Origin: an uncultured Erysipelotrichaceae bacterium
GTDB lineage: Bacteria > Bacillota_I > Bacilli_A > Erysipelotrichales > Erysipelotrichaceae
NCBI GenBank assembly: GCA_934675465.1
Contig: CAKUQM010000054.1
Coordinates: 1 to 8,789 of the forward strand
Length of the DNA: 8,789 nucleotides
Reading direction: 5' to 3'
Position 1 is the first letter of the stretch; the number at the start of each line of letters is the position of its first letter. Made by a program: the position numbers and the translations under genes. Below are positions 1 to 6,758 of this stretch, one piece after another. The notes below the pieces were generated by a model. That model saw only the letters and a list, made by a program, of their open reading frames with translations, did not search any database and was not told the DNA's origin.

Positions 1-66
1 TATCTATACAAGAAACACGGCAAATCATATATGATTACACCTAACCTACAAGGAGCTATTAATTGA
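1..66 (+). CDS. C-terminal end of an unidentified plus-strand gene (partial)
   Basis: Frame 1 is open from the window edge for 21 codons and ends in TGA at 64-66; the visible tail ends in ITPNLQGAIN. The start lies outside the window and the piece is too short to assign to a family. The main support that it is real is that the stop codon falls inside the loop and stem of a plus-strand intrinsic terminator (51-81), the arrangement expected for the last gene of a transcription unit. It converges on the minus-strand genes to the right. A chance open frame of this length is possible, so confidence is moderate to low. Confidence 0.4.
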   Translation, partial: YLYKKHGKSYMITPNLQGAIN

Positions 67-81
67 TAGCTCTTTTATTTT
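51..81 (+). terminator. Intrinsic terminator of the left-edge plus-strand unit
   Basis: GAGCTAT (53-59) pairs with ATAGCTC (66-72) around a 6-base loop. The stem can be extended outward by a G-U and an A-U pair, and it is followed by TTTTATTTT (73-81). The U-rich tail lies on the plus strand, so it ends transcription entering from the left. On the minus strand the bases after the stem are CCTTG, so it should not act for the converging transcripts. Confidence 0.75.
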
Positions 82-82
82 G

Positions 83-107
83 AACTACCGAGAAATCCTC
101 GGTAGTT
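83..107. repeat. Perfect 10-bp inverted repeat at the broken end of the RhuM-like gene
   Basis: AACTACCGAG (83-92) and CTCGGTAGTT (98-107) are exact reverse complements around a 5-base loop. Neither strand has a run of T after the stem, so it is not a standard intrinsic terminator in either direction. The stop codon of the RhuM-like fragment (TAG, complement of 85-87) lies inside the stem, so the hairpin sits exactly where the protein loses its normal continuation. It may be a short palindromic repeat, a scar of a deletion or insertion, or part of the original coding sequence read in another frame. Confidence 0.7.
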
Positions 108-312
108 GAACTATACTCAAAATTAACGTGTTATTTTCCAACAATTCACCCTCATCAAAAATATTCTTAAGATGCTTAGATATCACCGTTCTATCCCTTT
201 GAAAAAGCTCTGCCATCTGTTGTTTAGATAACCATACAATCTCCCTATCATCACTTACATTTACTTCCAACTCCAATTCTCCATTTTTAAATACTATAAC
301 TTCATTTTCCAT
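85..312 (-). pseudogene. Truncated RhuM-family protein (N-terminal DNA-binding part only)
   Basis: The reading frame encodes 75 residues beginning MENEVIVFKNGELELEV, typical of the start of virulence RhuM-family proteins, followed by a helix-turn-helix-like segment at about residues 28-52 (WLSKQQMAELFQRD, then TVISKHLKNIF). Full-length members run to roughly 300 or more residues; here the conserved body beginning around YNLD...SVGYRV is absent and the frame stops in the palindrome at 83-107. An ATG at 312 is chosen because GTGAGG lies 9 bases upstream and family members begin with this MENE-type sequence; an in-frame start at 399 would add 29 residues that do not look like the family. Another frame stays open across the hairpin (reading STTEDFSVVQNK), so a frameshift plus deletion may have broken the gene. 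RhuM genes are often found on accessory islands; their function is poorly defined. Confidence 0.7.
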
Positions 313-369
313 ATCTTTATACCTCACTTGTAAGGTGATTATAGAAAGGAAATGGATGTTATTATTCCC

Positions 370-399
370 AACATATTCCCATATTTTTGCCATTGTCAA
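370..399 (-). promoter_or_regulatory. Candidate sigma-A promoter for the RhuM-like fragment
   Basis: On the minus strand a perfect -35 TTGACA (complement of 394-399) is followed after 18 bases by TATGTT (complement of 370-375; four of six consensus bases). The expected start of transcription is near 363, about 50 bases before the ATG at 312. It lies just beyond the terminator of the ECF/SAM-hydrolase operon, which fits an independent promoter for the next gene. Confidence 0.5.
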
Positions 400-414
400 T
401 GTGGAAAAGTAGAT

Positions 415-445
415 AAAAAAGGTTGTCCATATTACATAGACAACC
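415..445 (-). terminator. Intrinsic terminator of the ECF transporter/SAM hydrolase operon
   Basis: On the minus strand GGTTGTC (445-439) pairs with GACAACC (427-421) around an 11-base loop, followed directly by six T (420-415). It lies 30 bases after the stop codon of the last hydrolase gene and closes the six-gene unit. Confidence 0.9.
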
Positions 446-451
446 GATTCA

Positions 452-480
452 ATTTAATTAACTAACAGTATTAATTAAAT
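452..480. repeat. AT-only inverted repeat spanning the stop codon of the last operon gene
   Basis: ATTTAATTAA (452-461) and TTAATTAAAT (471-480) are exact reverse complements around a 9-base loop. The stop codon TAA (complement of 475-477) is inside one arm. The stem contains no G-C pair, so it would be weak; it stands just ahead of the true terminator hairpin and may only add 3'-end structure. Confidence 0.5.
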
Positions 481-1317
481 ACTCTTTTGCATAGTGATCT
501 TCCAATCGCTACCAACACCAATGTTATATGCCTTGGCGAATGAGCCTTGGTTAATCGCAACAGCGATATGATAAGAAGAGTTCATATAAATAATAGGAGT
601 TGAAATAGGCACATCCGCAAAAGACTTACCATAGTTAATTGTATTTGTATAAACACAAACATCTCTGTTATAAATCTTTACTAGGACATTATCACCAAAC
701 TTAAATCCACACTTCTTGAATTCTTCATAAGGAATAGAAGTCCATAATGAACCAAAACGAACATCAAGAATATCAATTTGGCCCTTAACACCATTTTCAA
801 TCTCTTTGCAACCATATAGCTCTAACTCAACAACATCCTCAACATTAAGCTTTGGACCAACGCCTTCCATATCGATAGTATTAGAAGCAAGTCTAGCACC
901 AGTATAAGCATAAACATCACGACCATGGAAAGTATAAGATAATTCAGAGTTCTTTAAACGATTAACTCTTTCTTCAATCTCTCTTACTTCCTCAATACCA
1001 ACAAACTTATTAATATGAGTCAAAGTACCATTATCTGGAGTAACAATATATTGACCAGTCTTAGTCTTCGCTACAACTGACTTACGAGCACTACCAACAC
1101 CTGGGTCAACAACTGATACAAACACTGTTCCTTCTGGCCAGTAACCAATTGCTTGGAAAAGTCTATAAGAAGCGTCAAAGATGTTATATTGAGGAATATT
1201 ATGAGTCAAATGACGAATATTCAAGCTTTGAGAAACACCAAAAGAAACACCTTCCATAGCACTAATAGCGCCATCATCTAAACCGAAATCTGTTTGAAAT
1301 ACTAATAAATTATTCAT
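475..1317 (-). CDS. SAM hydrolase (SAM hydroxide adenosyltransferase, DUF62), copy A
   Basis: This 280-residue cytoplasmic protein belongs to the DUF62 family, which cleaves the C5'-S bond of S-adenosylmethionine with water to give adenosine and methionine. Visible motifs are QTDFG (8-12), VVDPGVGSARK (69-79), TPDNGTLTH (93-101) and FHGRD (130-134). They supply Asp71, Arg78 and His131, the triad that marks hydrolases and is missing in the related fluorinase and chlorinase. In the C-terminal domain, the motif that usually reads FGNxxTN appears as FGSLWTS (188-194), so two Asn are replaced by Ser, whereas NQGS (256-259) is kept. The ATG at 1317 is preferred to the in-frame TTG at 1323 because the paralogue begins at the matching position. 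The start overlaps the end of the upstream paralogue by 8 bases (ATGAATAA), suggesting translational coupling. It is the last gene of the operon. Family assignment is secure; the substrate is inferred. Confidence 0.92.
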   Translation of the reverse strand: MNNLLVFQTDFGLDDGAISAMEGVSFGVSQSLNIRHLTHNIPQYNIFDASYRLFQAIGYWPEGTVFVSVVDPGVGSARKSVVAKTKTGQYIVTPDNGTLTHINKFVGIEEVREIEERVNRLKNSELSYTFHGRDVYAYTGARLASNTIDMEGVGPKLNVEDVVELELYGCKEIENGVKGQIDILDVRFGSLWTSIPYEEFKKCGFKFGDNVLVKIYNRDVCVYTNTINYGKSFADVPISTPIIYMNSSYHIAVAINQGSFAKAYNIGVGSDWKITMQKSI

Positions 1318-2155
1318 GTTCAAATACCAACTTATAACCCTTTCTAAAATCTAAATCATAATTCTTACATAAATTGCCAACTACCTCAGCTAAAGCCATA
1401 TTATTTAATTCATTATTGTAAATCATAATAGACTTAGCAGGGGCCTTACCGAATGAATCATAATAAGGAAGATTCCAACTATAAACTACCTCATCATTTA
1501 AATAAATAGTAGTCTTAACATTGTCACCCATCTTAAAACCCATTTCCTTAAATAAATCCAATGGGATATTAGTCCAAAGATTACCAAAGTTAGGATCATT
1601 AATCTCAAAAGTACCCTCTAACTTGCCATCAACAATTTGTGCCTTACGAATATCATGTCTAACAATCTCTTCAACTGGATAAGTAGGACCAACTTCCTCA
1701 AAACTAATCTTGCCACTAGCTAACTTAGCTGCACAATAGCCAAATAAATCACGACCATGGAAAATAGAAACATAACCATTATCATCACGATGAAGTCTAT
1801 TAACAGTTTCATCAATCTCTCTTACTTCCTCGATACCCCACTTGTTATAAACATGAGTCAAGCTGCCATTATCTGGAGTAACGATAAAATAACCATTCTT
1901 AGTCTTGGCAACACAAGCCCTTCTAGCTGTACCAACGCCTGGGTCAACAACAGACACAAAAATAGTGCCCTTTGGCCAGAAATCAATATATTGATACAAT
2001 CTGAATGATGCAGAATAAGTATCATATTGAGGAATTTGATGTGTAGCTGTAATACACTCAATATCTAAATCAACACTCTTAACAACACCCAACATTGAAG
2101 GTACAGCACCTTCTGCATAAGTGAAGTCCGTTTGGAACACCAACATCTTCTTCAT
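1310..2155 (-). CDS. SAM hydrolase (SAM hydroxide adenosyltransferase, DUF62), copy B
   Basis: This 281-residue paralogue of the next gene aligns with it almost without gaps along its whole length. It keeps the hydrolase triad Asp71, Arg78 (DPGVGTARR, 71-79) and His133 (FHGRD, 132-136), plus PDNG (95-98). Its C-terminal domain has the standard D187, F190, N192, N196 pattern (DPNFGNLWTNI) that forms the adenosine pocket in structurally known relatives. However, TDFG near the N terminus has become TDFT (9-12) with Ala-Glu instead of Asp-Asp after it, and the C-terminal NQGS is replaced by VVGN (258-261). The start ATG at 2155 has GGAGA 8 bases upstream and lies 3 bases after the peptidase stop. 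Family members form trimers with active sites between subunits, so copies A and B could assemble together. Family assignment is secure; individual activity is less certain. Confidence 0.92.
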   Translation of the reverse strand: MKKMLVFQTDFTYAEGAVPSMLGVVKSVDLDIECITATHQIPQYDTYSASFRLYQYIDFWPKGTIFVSVVDPGVGTARRACVAKTKNGYFIVTPDNGSLTHVYNKWGIEEVREIDETVNRLHRDDNGYVSIFHGRDLFGYCAAKLASGKISFEEVGPTYPVEEIVRHDIRKAQIVDGKLEGTFEINDPNFGNLWTNIPLDLFKEMGFKMGDNVKTTIYLNDEVVYSWNLPYYDSFGKAPAKSIMIYNNELNNMALAEVVGNLCKNYDLDFRKGYKLVFEHE

Positions 2156-2158
2156 AAA

Positions 2159-3496
2159 TTAAATCTCCATTTCAATAAATCTTTCAAAAGTCTTGTAATA
2201 GATTTCTAAAGCCTTAACACAATCATCAAGCTCCACATATTCATCAACCTGATGAGCTAAGTTTTCTTTATTAGGCATATTCATGCCAAAGGTTACACAA
2301 TGCTTGAACACCTTAGAATAAGATACACCACCTGACACATAAGGCTTTAAACCATCATGCATAACACTATCATAAACATCTAACATCTCCTTGATATAAG
2401 GATCATCCAAACTATTCAAAGTTGGAGGATCATCATAATCCAAAGAAACATTAAACATAGCTTTTTCTTTAAATTTCTTAGTCAACTCAGCGCTTGTTAA
2501 AGTAGCAGGATATCTTGCATCAACCTGACCATTAATCTTACCATCCTTAATAATTAAACGGCCCAAGTTAACAGTCAAACAAGTATCAAACACCTCACCA
2601 ACCTTAGAATCTAATCCGGCACCATAGTCCTCACCCAAAATATCATAAAGGTTCTTACACAATTCGTCTTCACAAATCTCAGTTAAACCCTTCAACAAGA
2701 CATTAATCGCATTAACACCATCAAAACATCTTGAACAATGCACTGCCACACCATCTGCATGAATAACAGTCTTACCATTAACACTAGTTACATTTGCCTT
2801 CTTATCTAAGAAGTACTTCCTTAATTCTTCTGTATACCTATCATCCTTAAGTGTACAATCAACATAAGGAGGAACCACATTACACTGAATACCACCATCA
2901 AGTGACTCAATAACACCATCATAATCGCCACTTATTGTCCACATCAAAGCACCCTTTTCACCAATGACCATAGGGAAAGTGCCATCAGGCGAAAACGCAA
3001 ACAATGGTTTCTTAACCGCTGAACAATAATGACGCATATCATCCATCGTACGCTCTTCATCGCTACCGAATACTACCCTAATCTCTCTTTTTACATCCGG
3101 ATACTTATTTCTTAATTCTCTCAAAACTAAATAAGACAAGAAAGCAGCAGTCTTCATATCTTCACTGCCACGACCATAAAGTTTACCATCTTTAATCACA
3201 GCACCAAAAGGATCATATGACCACTTATCATCAACGCTGACAACATCCAAGTGACTAACTACATCAATTCTTTCATCTTCATTATCAACATAGCTGATAG
3301 ATATAGCCTTGTTATCATAATCCTTAACTATAAAACCATCTTTTATAGCCAAGTCCTTCATGAAATCCAAAGCCTCTTTGCAACCCTTTCCATAAGGATG
3401 TAAATCATCAACAGTATTCTCATCATAAATAGAATTGATCTTCAACAAAGACCTTAAAGTTTCAAGATTATCATCAAATATTTTCTTATAATCCAT
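2159..3496 (-). CDS. M20-family metallopeptidase, PepV-like dipeptidase
   Basis: This 445-residue protein is a little shorter than PepV-type dipeptidases (about 470). These are cytoplasmic two-zinc enzymes that cleave dipeptides and related small amides. The metal and catalytic residues are all visible: His82 and Asp84 (SHLDVV), Asp113 (GRGSEDMK), Glu147-Glu148 (GSDEER), Asp171 (FSPDGTFP) and His415 (AHQVDEYV). Substrate-side residues are His253 (AVHCS), Arg328 (DARYP) and the glycine-rich SGG at 388-390. The metal-bridging motif reads EDMK, as in ArgE/DapE-type enzymes, rather than the DDKGP usual in PepV. The lid domain lies between about 185 and 325. The gene starts 4 bases after ecfT with only a weak ribosome binding site and ends 3 bases before the first SAM hydrolase. 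Its place between a transporter and SAM hydrolases suggests it processes an imported compound, but the substrate cannot be read from the sequence. Confidence 0.9.
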   Translation of the reverse strand: MDYKKIFDDNLETLRSLLKINSIYDENTVDDLHPYGKGCKEALDFMKDLAIKDGFIVKDYDNKAISISYVDNEDERIDVVSHLDVVSVDDKWSYDPFGAVIKDGKLYGRGSEDMKTAAFLSYLVLRELRNKYPDVKREIRVVFGSDEERTMDDMRHYCSAVKKPLFAFSPDGTFPMVIGEKGALMWTISGDYDGVIESLDGGIQCNVVPPYVDCTLKDDRYTEELRKYFLDKKANVTSVNGKTVIHADGVAVHCSRCFDGVNAINVLLKGLTEICEDELCKNLYDILGEDYGAGLDSKVGEVFDTCLTVNLGRLIIKDGKINGQVDARYPATLTSAELTKKFKEKAMFNVSLDYDDPPTLNSLDDPYIKEMLDVYDSVMHDGLKPYVSGGVSYSKVFKHCVTFGMNMPNKENLAHQVDEYVELDDCVKALEIYYKTFERFIEMEI

Positions 3497-3500
3497 ATAA

Positions 3501-4349
3501 TTACCAATAAATCCACATCTTAGTAGGGAAAGTAACTACTCTAGAATAAATAGAATAGAAAATTACAAACGCAAACACAATAAGATAGAAGGCAATAAAA
3601 ATCTTCTCGCCCTTAATAATCTCATGCTCAGCATAATAAGTTCTCTTCTTATGCTTACCAAAACCTCTTAAATCCATCGCATTGGCAATATCATTAACTC
3701 TATCAAAAGATGTGATAACCAAAGGAATCAAAATCATAACCGTTTGTTTCAAACGCTCAAACGGAGAAGCCTTCTTCTTATCTAGTTCTAGACCTCTACA
3801 TTGCATAGAGATAGAGATATTCTCATAATCTCTAGAAATATCAGGAATATATCTAAAGGCAATCTCAACAATAGAACCAAACTTATAAGGAAGACCAATA
3901 GAAGTCAAACCAGCAGCCATCTCACTTGGCGTAATTGAAATAATAAAACACATTGAAACCAAGAAAGAAGTAAGCATCTTCAAAAGTCTAACTCCTAGAT
4001 ACCATAAAGTACCCCTTGTAACCACTAGATAACTATTAAACGCAAACAAGACTGTATCATCATTTGTTAGTGATAAACCATAATGAGGATCAGCCAACCA
4101 GAACAAGAAGATATTAAAGACATTCATCAACACAACAATGATAATAATAATCTTCAAAGTCTTCCACTTAGGCTTTAGTGAAATTAGACCAATTAGTGCA
4201 AGTACAAATAATGGTGCAATCAAACGGAAATCAAAAGACATCATTACATAAACAATTAACACAATAAAAAGTCTAACCTTAGTAGTACCTGTCAAACGAT
4301 GAAGAAAAGTTGAACCAGGAGTAAGATTAATAATATCACTATGATTCAT
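3501..4349 (-). CDS. ecfT: ECF transporter transmembrane (T) component, EcfT
   Basis: This 282-residue membrane protein couples ATP hydrolysis by the ECF ATPase to movement of the S component. Hydrophobic segments lie at about 25-56, 66-86, 117-140, 204-215 and 249-268. Two cytoplasmic coupling motifs of the family are present as MQCRGLELD (182-190) and AMDLRGFG (224-231). Both keep the Arg-Gly, but the Ala usually before it is Cys or Leu. PSEMAAGLTSIGLP (141-154) and FRYIPD (165-170) are also typical. The ATG at 4349 is chosen because AAGGAG lies 8 bases upstream; an in-frame start at 4385 would add 12 charged residues with no better signal. The start overlaps the end of the ATPase gene by 11 bases, implying coupled translation. 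Confidence 0.92.
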   Translation of the reverse strand: MNHSDIINLTPGSTFLHRLTGTTKVRLFIVLIVYVMMSFDFRLIAPLFVLALIGLISLKPKWKTLKIIIIIVVLMNVFNIFLFWLADPHYGLSLTNDDTVLFAFNSYLVVTRGTLWYLGVRLLKMLTSFLVSMCFIISITPSEMAAGLTSIGLPYKFGSIVEIAFRYIPDISRDYENISISMQCRGLELDKKKASPFERLKQTVMILIPLVITSFDRVNDIANAMDLRGFGKHKKRTYYAEHEIIKGEKIFIAFYLIVFAFVIFYSIYSRVVTFPTKMWIYW

Positions 4350-6054
4350 GTCTTCTTCTCCTTTCCTCGCTAATAAACGAATCAATCATAAGTTCTGGCT
4401 TAACACCAATTCTCTTTGCCAAAGTATAAAGTGAAGTTTGTTTAAGATTAGCCATCTCAATAATCTCATTATTAGACAAGATCTTATAAACAGAATCATC
4501 ACCAACACACTTTCCTTCCGCAAACACGATAGCCCTATCAGTATATTCAATAGCCAAGTGCATATCATGAGTAATAAACAAGATAGTAATACCATAGTCC
4601 CTATTTAATTCCTCTAAGAATGACATAATTTCGGTATATACCTTATAATCTTGTCCTGCAGTAGGTTCATCAAGCACAATAATCTCAGGCTTCATAGCTA
4701 AGATAGAAGCGATAGTAACTCTCTTCTTTTGACCATAGCTTACAACACCAACTGGCCAATTACGCATAGGCCACAAGTTACACATCTTTAAAGCCTCTTC
4801 AATTCTCTTTTCGATTTCTTCGTCACTATAGCCATTTAGTTTTAGTCCCAAAGAAACCTCATCTTTGATGATATCCTTAACAAGCATCTGATTAGGATTT
4901 TGCATAACATAGCCAATCTTTTGGCCAATTTCCTTAATAGAATACTTTAAATAATTCTCACCATTTAAAAGTATCTCACCATCAAGTGGTCTAATAACCC
5001 CACACAACATCTTAGCGATAGTAGACTTACCAGCACCATTTTTACCAACAATCGCAATCTTCTCGCCCTTATAGACCTTAAAAGATACATCATCAAGAAC
5101 CTTCACATTACGATTCTTATACTTATAAGAAACATTCTTTACTTCTAGTAAGCATTCATTGCTCTTTTTCACATCACTAGTCTTAACACTAGTAAAATAA
5201 GAAACCAATTTTTCCTTATACTTATCAAGATTCATAGAGAAGATATCACTTGGATGATCATCTTCACTAAACTTACAAGAAGCCATATTCAAAGCACTTA
5301 GATAAAGCGGTTCTCTAATGCCATCTTTTCTAAGCTTTTCACTACATAATAATTTATCAGGAGTAGTATCGGCGATAATCTCACCATCACACATCAAAAT
5401 AATACGATCAACAGGTCTATATAAAACATCTTCTAAACGATGCTCAATAATTAACACTGTCTTCTCATTTTTCTTTTGAATTTCATCAATTAAAGCGATA
5501 GCTTGATTACCCATTTGAGGATCTAGCGCAGCTAGAGGCTCATCAAACAACAAAATTTGGACATCATCATGCATGATACCAGCAAGAGAAACTCTTTGTT
5601 TCTGACCACCAGAAAGATTATATGGAACAGATTCTAAGAAATCTTCCATATGAACAATAGTAGCCGCATCCTTAACTTTCTTAAGCATCACGTTTCTTGG
5701 AACCATATTATTTTCTAAAGCATATGCGATATCTTCGCCCACCGACAAACCAACAAACTGGGCATCAGAATCTTGTAATACTGTTCCAACAACCGAACTT
5801 AATTTAAAAATGCTGGAAGTAGAAGACTCTACTCCAGCAATTTTACATGAACCCTTTATTTCACCATTAAAAGAGAATGGAATAATTCCATTGATACAAT
5901 TAGCAAGAGTTGACTTGCCACAACCAGAAGGACCTAGTAATAATACCTTCTCTCCCTTGTAGATAGTTAAATTGATATTCTTTAAAGTAGCTTCGTTTTG
6001 AGATTTATAACGAAAACTAAAATCCTTGAACTCAATTATAGGCTCTTTTAACAT
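4339..6054 (-). CDS. ECF transporter ATP-binding protein with two fused ATPase domains
   Basis: This 571-residue cytoplasmic protein joins both ATPases of an ECF importer in one chain. Domain 1 has Walker A GPSGCGKST (41-49), Q-loop Gln94, signature LSGGQKQR (147-154), Walker B ILLFDEP (167-173) and switch His205. Domain 2 has Walker A GKNGAGKST (337-345), Q-loop Gln385, signature VSYGQKKR (438-445), Walker B IIVLDEP (458-464) and switch His496. A linker of about 50 residues (250-300) separates them. The second signature has Ser-Tyr-Gly-Gln in place of Ser-Gly-Gly-Gln; from memory this also occurs in fused ATPases paired with UPF0397 proteins, so it may be a family trait. The length matches the roughly 570-residue proteins encoded beside UPF0397 genes in lactobacilli and enterococci. 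The gene starts 2 bases after the S component and ends inside the start of ecfT. Confidence 0.95.
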   Translation of the reverse strand: MLKEPIIEFKDFSFRYKSQNEATLKNINLTIYKGEKVLLLGPSGCGKSTLANCINGIIPFSFNGEIKGSCKIAGVESSTSSIFKLSSVVGTVLQDSDAQFVGLSVGEDIAYALENNMVPRNVMLKKVKDAATIVHMEDFLESVPYNLSGGQKQRVSLAGIMHDDVQILLFDEPLAALDPQMGNQAIALIDEIQKKNEKTVLIIEHRLEDVLYRPVDRIILMCDGEIIADTTPDKLLCSEKLRKDGIREPLYLSALNMASCKFSEDDHPSDIFSMNLDKYKEKLVSYFTSVKTSDVKKSNECLLEVKNVSYKYKNRNVKVLDDVSFKVYKGEKIAIVGKNGAGKSTIAKMLCGVIRPLDGEILLNGENYLKYSIKEIGQKIGYVMQNPNQMLVKDIIKDEVSLGLKLNGYSDEEIEKRIEEALKMCNLWPMRNWPVGVVSYGQKKRVTIASILAMKPEIIVLDEPTAGQDYKVYTEIMSFLEELNRDYGITILFITHDMHLAIEYTDRAIVFAEGKCVGDDSVYKILSNNEIIEMANLKQTSLYTLAKRIGVKPELMIDSFISEERRRRHES

Positions 6055-6056
6055 AA

Positions 6057-6635
6057 TTATTCTTTAGTTAGGTTTGTAGCTTTTGCGTTTCTTGCAGCTA
6101 ATGCCTTAAGAATAGGAATACCAGCAACAACAAGTACAATTGTATTAGAAATACCACCTGTTAAAGATTGAATAAAAGTAATAGTTAATTCTGATTGATA
6201 TAACAATGCAGAGAAAATAGGTGTAACAACACCAAATGCTAATGCATTACCAACAACCGCAACAATTACATAGATAATCATTTGCTTTGCATCAAACTTA
6301 CCGTTTTCGATATCAGCACCATATAACTTTAAGCAACCAACACAGAAGCCTAAGAAAGCATTACCGATTGACCAGTCAAACCACATGCCCCAGCCACCGA
6401 TTAAGTCAGCTAAACAGTTACCTAAACCACAAGCTAAAGCTGCAGGTAGAGGTCCAAATAGTCCGCCAACGATAACAGGAACGATCATAGCTAAAGTTAA
6501 GTTTGTGTTTGTGAAAACCTTAATAGAAGCATAGTCCATTAAGACGCCAAACAATGCAACACCAATCGCAACACCAACAATTGTCTTAGTATCCCACTTA
6601 CCAAGAAGAATCTTACCAACACTTTGTTTTTCCAT
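6057..6635 (-). CDS. ECF transporter substrate-binding (S) component, UPF0397-like
   Basis: This 192-residue integral membrane protein has about six hydrophobic segments (roughly 18-36, 46-62, 64-80, 88-104, 119-145 and 152-178) and short charged ends, the layout of an S component. Helix 1 carries the small-residue pattern GVAIGVALFG (21-30), the usual contact face with EcfT. GGLFGPLPAALACGLGNCLAD (positions 57-77) and the Trp-rich GWGMWFDWSIGN (81-92) resemble UPF0397 proteins, which are encoded beside fused double ATPases. Public annotations often label this family a riboflavin transporter, but no flavin genes or FMN riboswitch are seen here; the peptidase and SAM-hydrolase neighbours suggest a different cargo. 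The ATG at 6635 has a strong AGGAGG (complement of 6647-6652) 11 bases upstream. It is the first gene of the operon. Confidence 0.88.
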   Translation of the reverse strand: MEKQSVGKILLGKWDTKTIVGVAIGVALFGVLMDYASIKVFTNTNLTLAMIVPVIVGGLFGPLPAALACGLGNCLADLIGGWGMWFDWSIGNAFLGFCVGCLKLYGADIENGKFDAKQMIIYVIVAVVGNALAFGVVTPIFSALLYQSELTITFIQSLTGGISNTIVLVVAGIPILKALAARNAKATNLTKE

Positions 6636-6678
6636 TTGAAAAATCTCCTCCTAATTTTCTGTCCACCAAATAAATAAA

Positions 6679-6698
6679 GCCCATCAAAATAGATGGGC
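6679..6698 (-). terminator. Terminator-like hairpin in the leader of the ECF operon
   Basis: On the minus strand GCCCATC (6698-6692) pairs with GATGGGC (6685-6679) around a 6-base loop, followed by TTTATTTATTT (6678-6668). It lies 93 bases after the stop of the DHHW gene and 43 bases before the S-component start. It could end the MBOAT/DHHW transcript. There is no room or recognisable promoter between it and the S-component gene, so any promoter dedicated to the ECF operon must read through it, which would make it an attenuator. Confidence 0.75.
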
Positions 6699-6717
6699 AT
6701 ACCTATCATTTCCCAAA

Positions 6718-6734
6718 AGCCTTAATATAAAGCT
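6718..6734 (-). promoter_or_regulatory. Small upstream leader hairpin
   Basis: On the minus strand the RNA AGCUUU (6734-6729) can pair with AAGGCU (6723-6718), six pairs including one G-U, around a 5-base loop. It lies between the candidate promoter and the terminator-like hairpin. The leader does not match the hallmarks I know of SAM, purine, preQ1 or FMN riboswitches. The same stretch contains TATATT, which could instead be a -10 element. Confidence 0.3.
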
Positions 6735-6758
6735 AAAAAAGAACTAATGAACAAAAAT

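Noticed and set aside
1757..2008. Plus-strand open frame of 83 codons opposite SAM hydrolase copy B
   Set aside because: It is antisense to a well-conserved coding region, has low-complexity composition and no recognisable motif or ribosome binding site; it is a shadow frame.
475..2155. Fluorinase or chlorinase instead of SAM hydrolase
   Set aside because: Both copies carry Asp-Arg-His (DPGVG...R and FHGRD), the hydrolase triad. The halogenases replace the Asp with Tyr and lack the His.
4350..4385. Earlier start of EcfT at 4385
   Set aside because: A strong AAGGAG 8 bases before the ATG at 4349 decides for the shorter form, and the extra 12 residues are charged and lie over the ATPase C terminus.
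4386..4595. Leu-rich 69-codon minus-strand frame inside the ATPase gene
   Set aside because: It overlaps the second ATPase domain in another frame, has no ribosome binding site, and its hydrophobic look comes from codon phase.
6287..6475. Plus-strand open frame of 62 codons opposite the S-component gene
   Set aside because: It is antisense to a clear membrane protein gene, with His/Gln-rich composition typical of a reverse-strand reading of hydrophobic codons.
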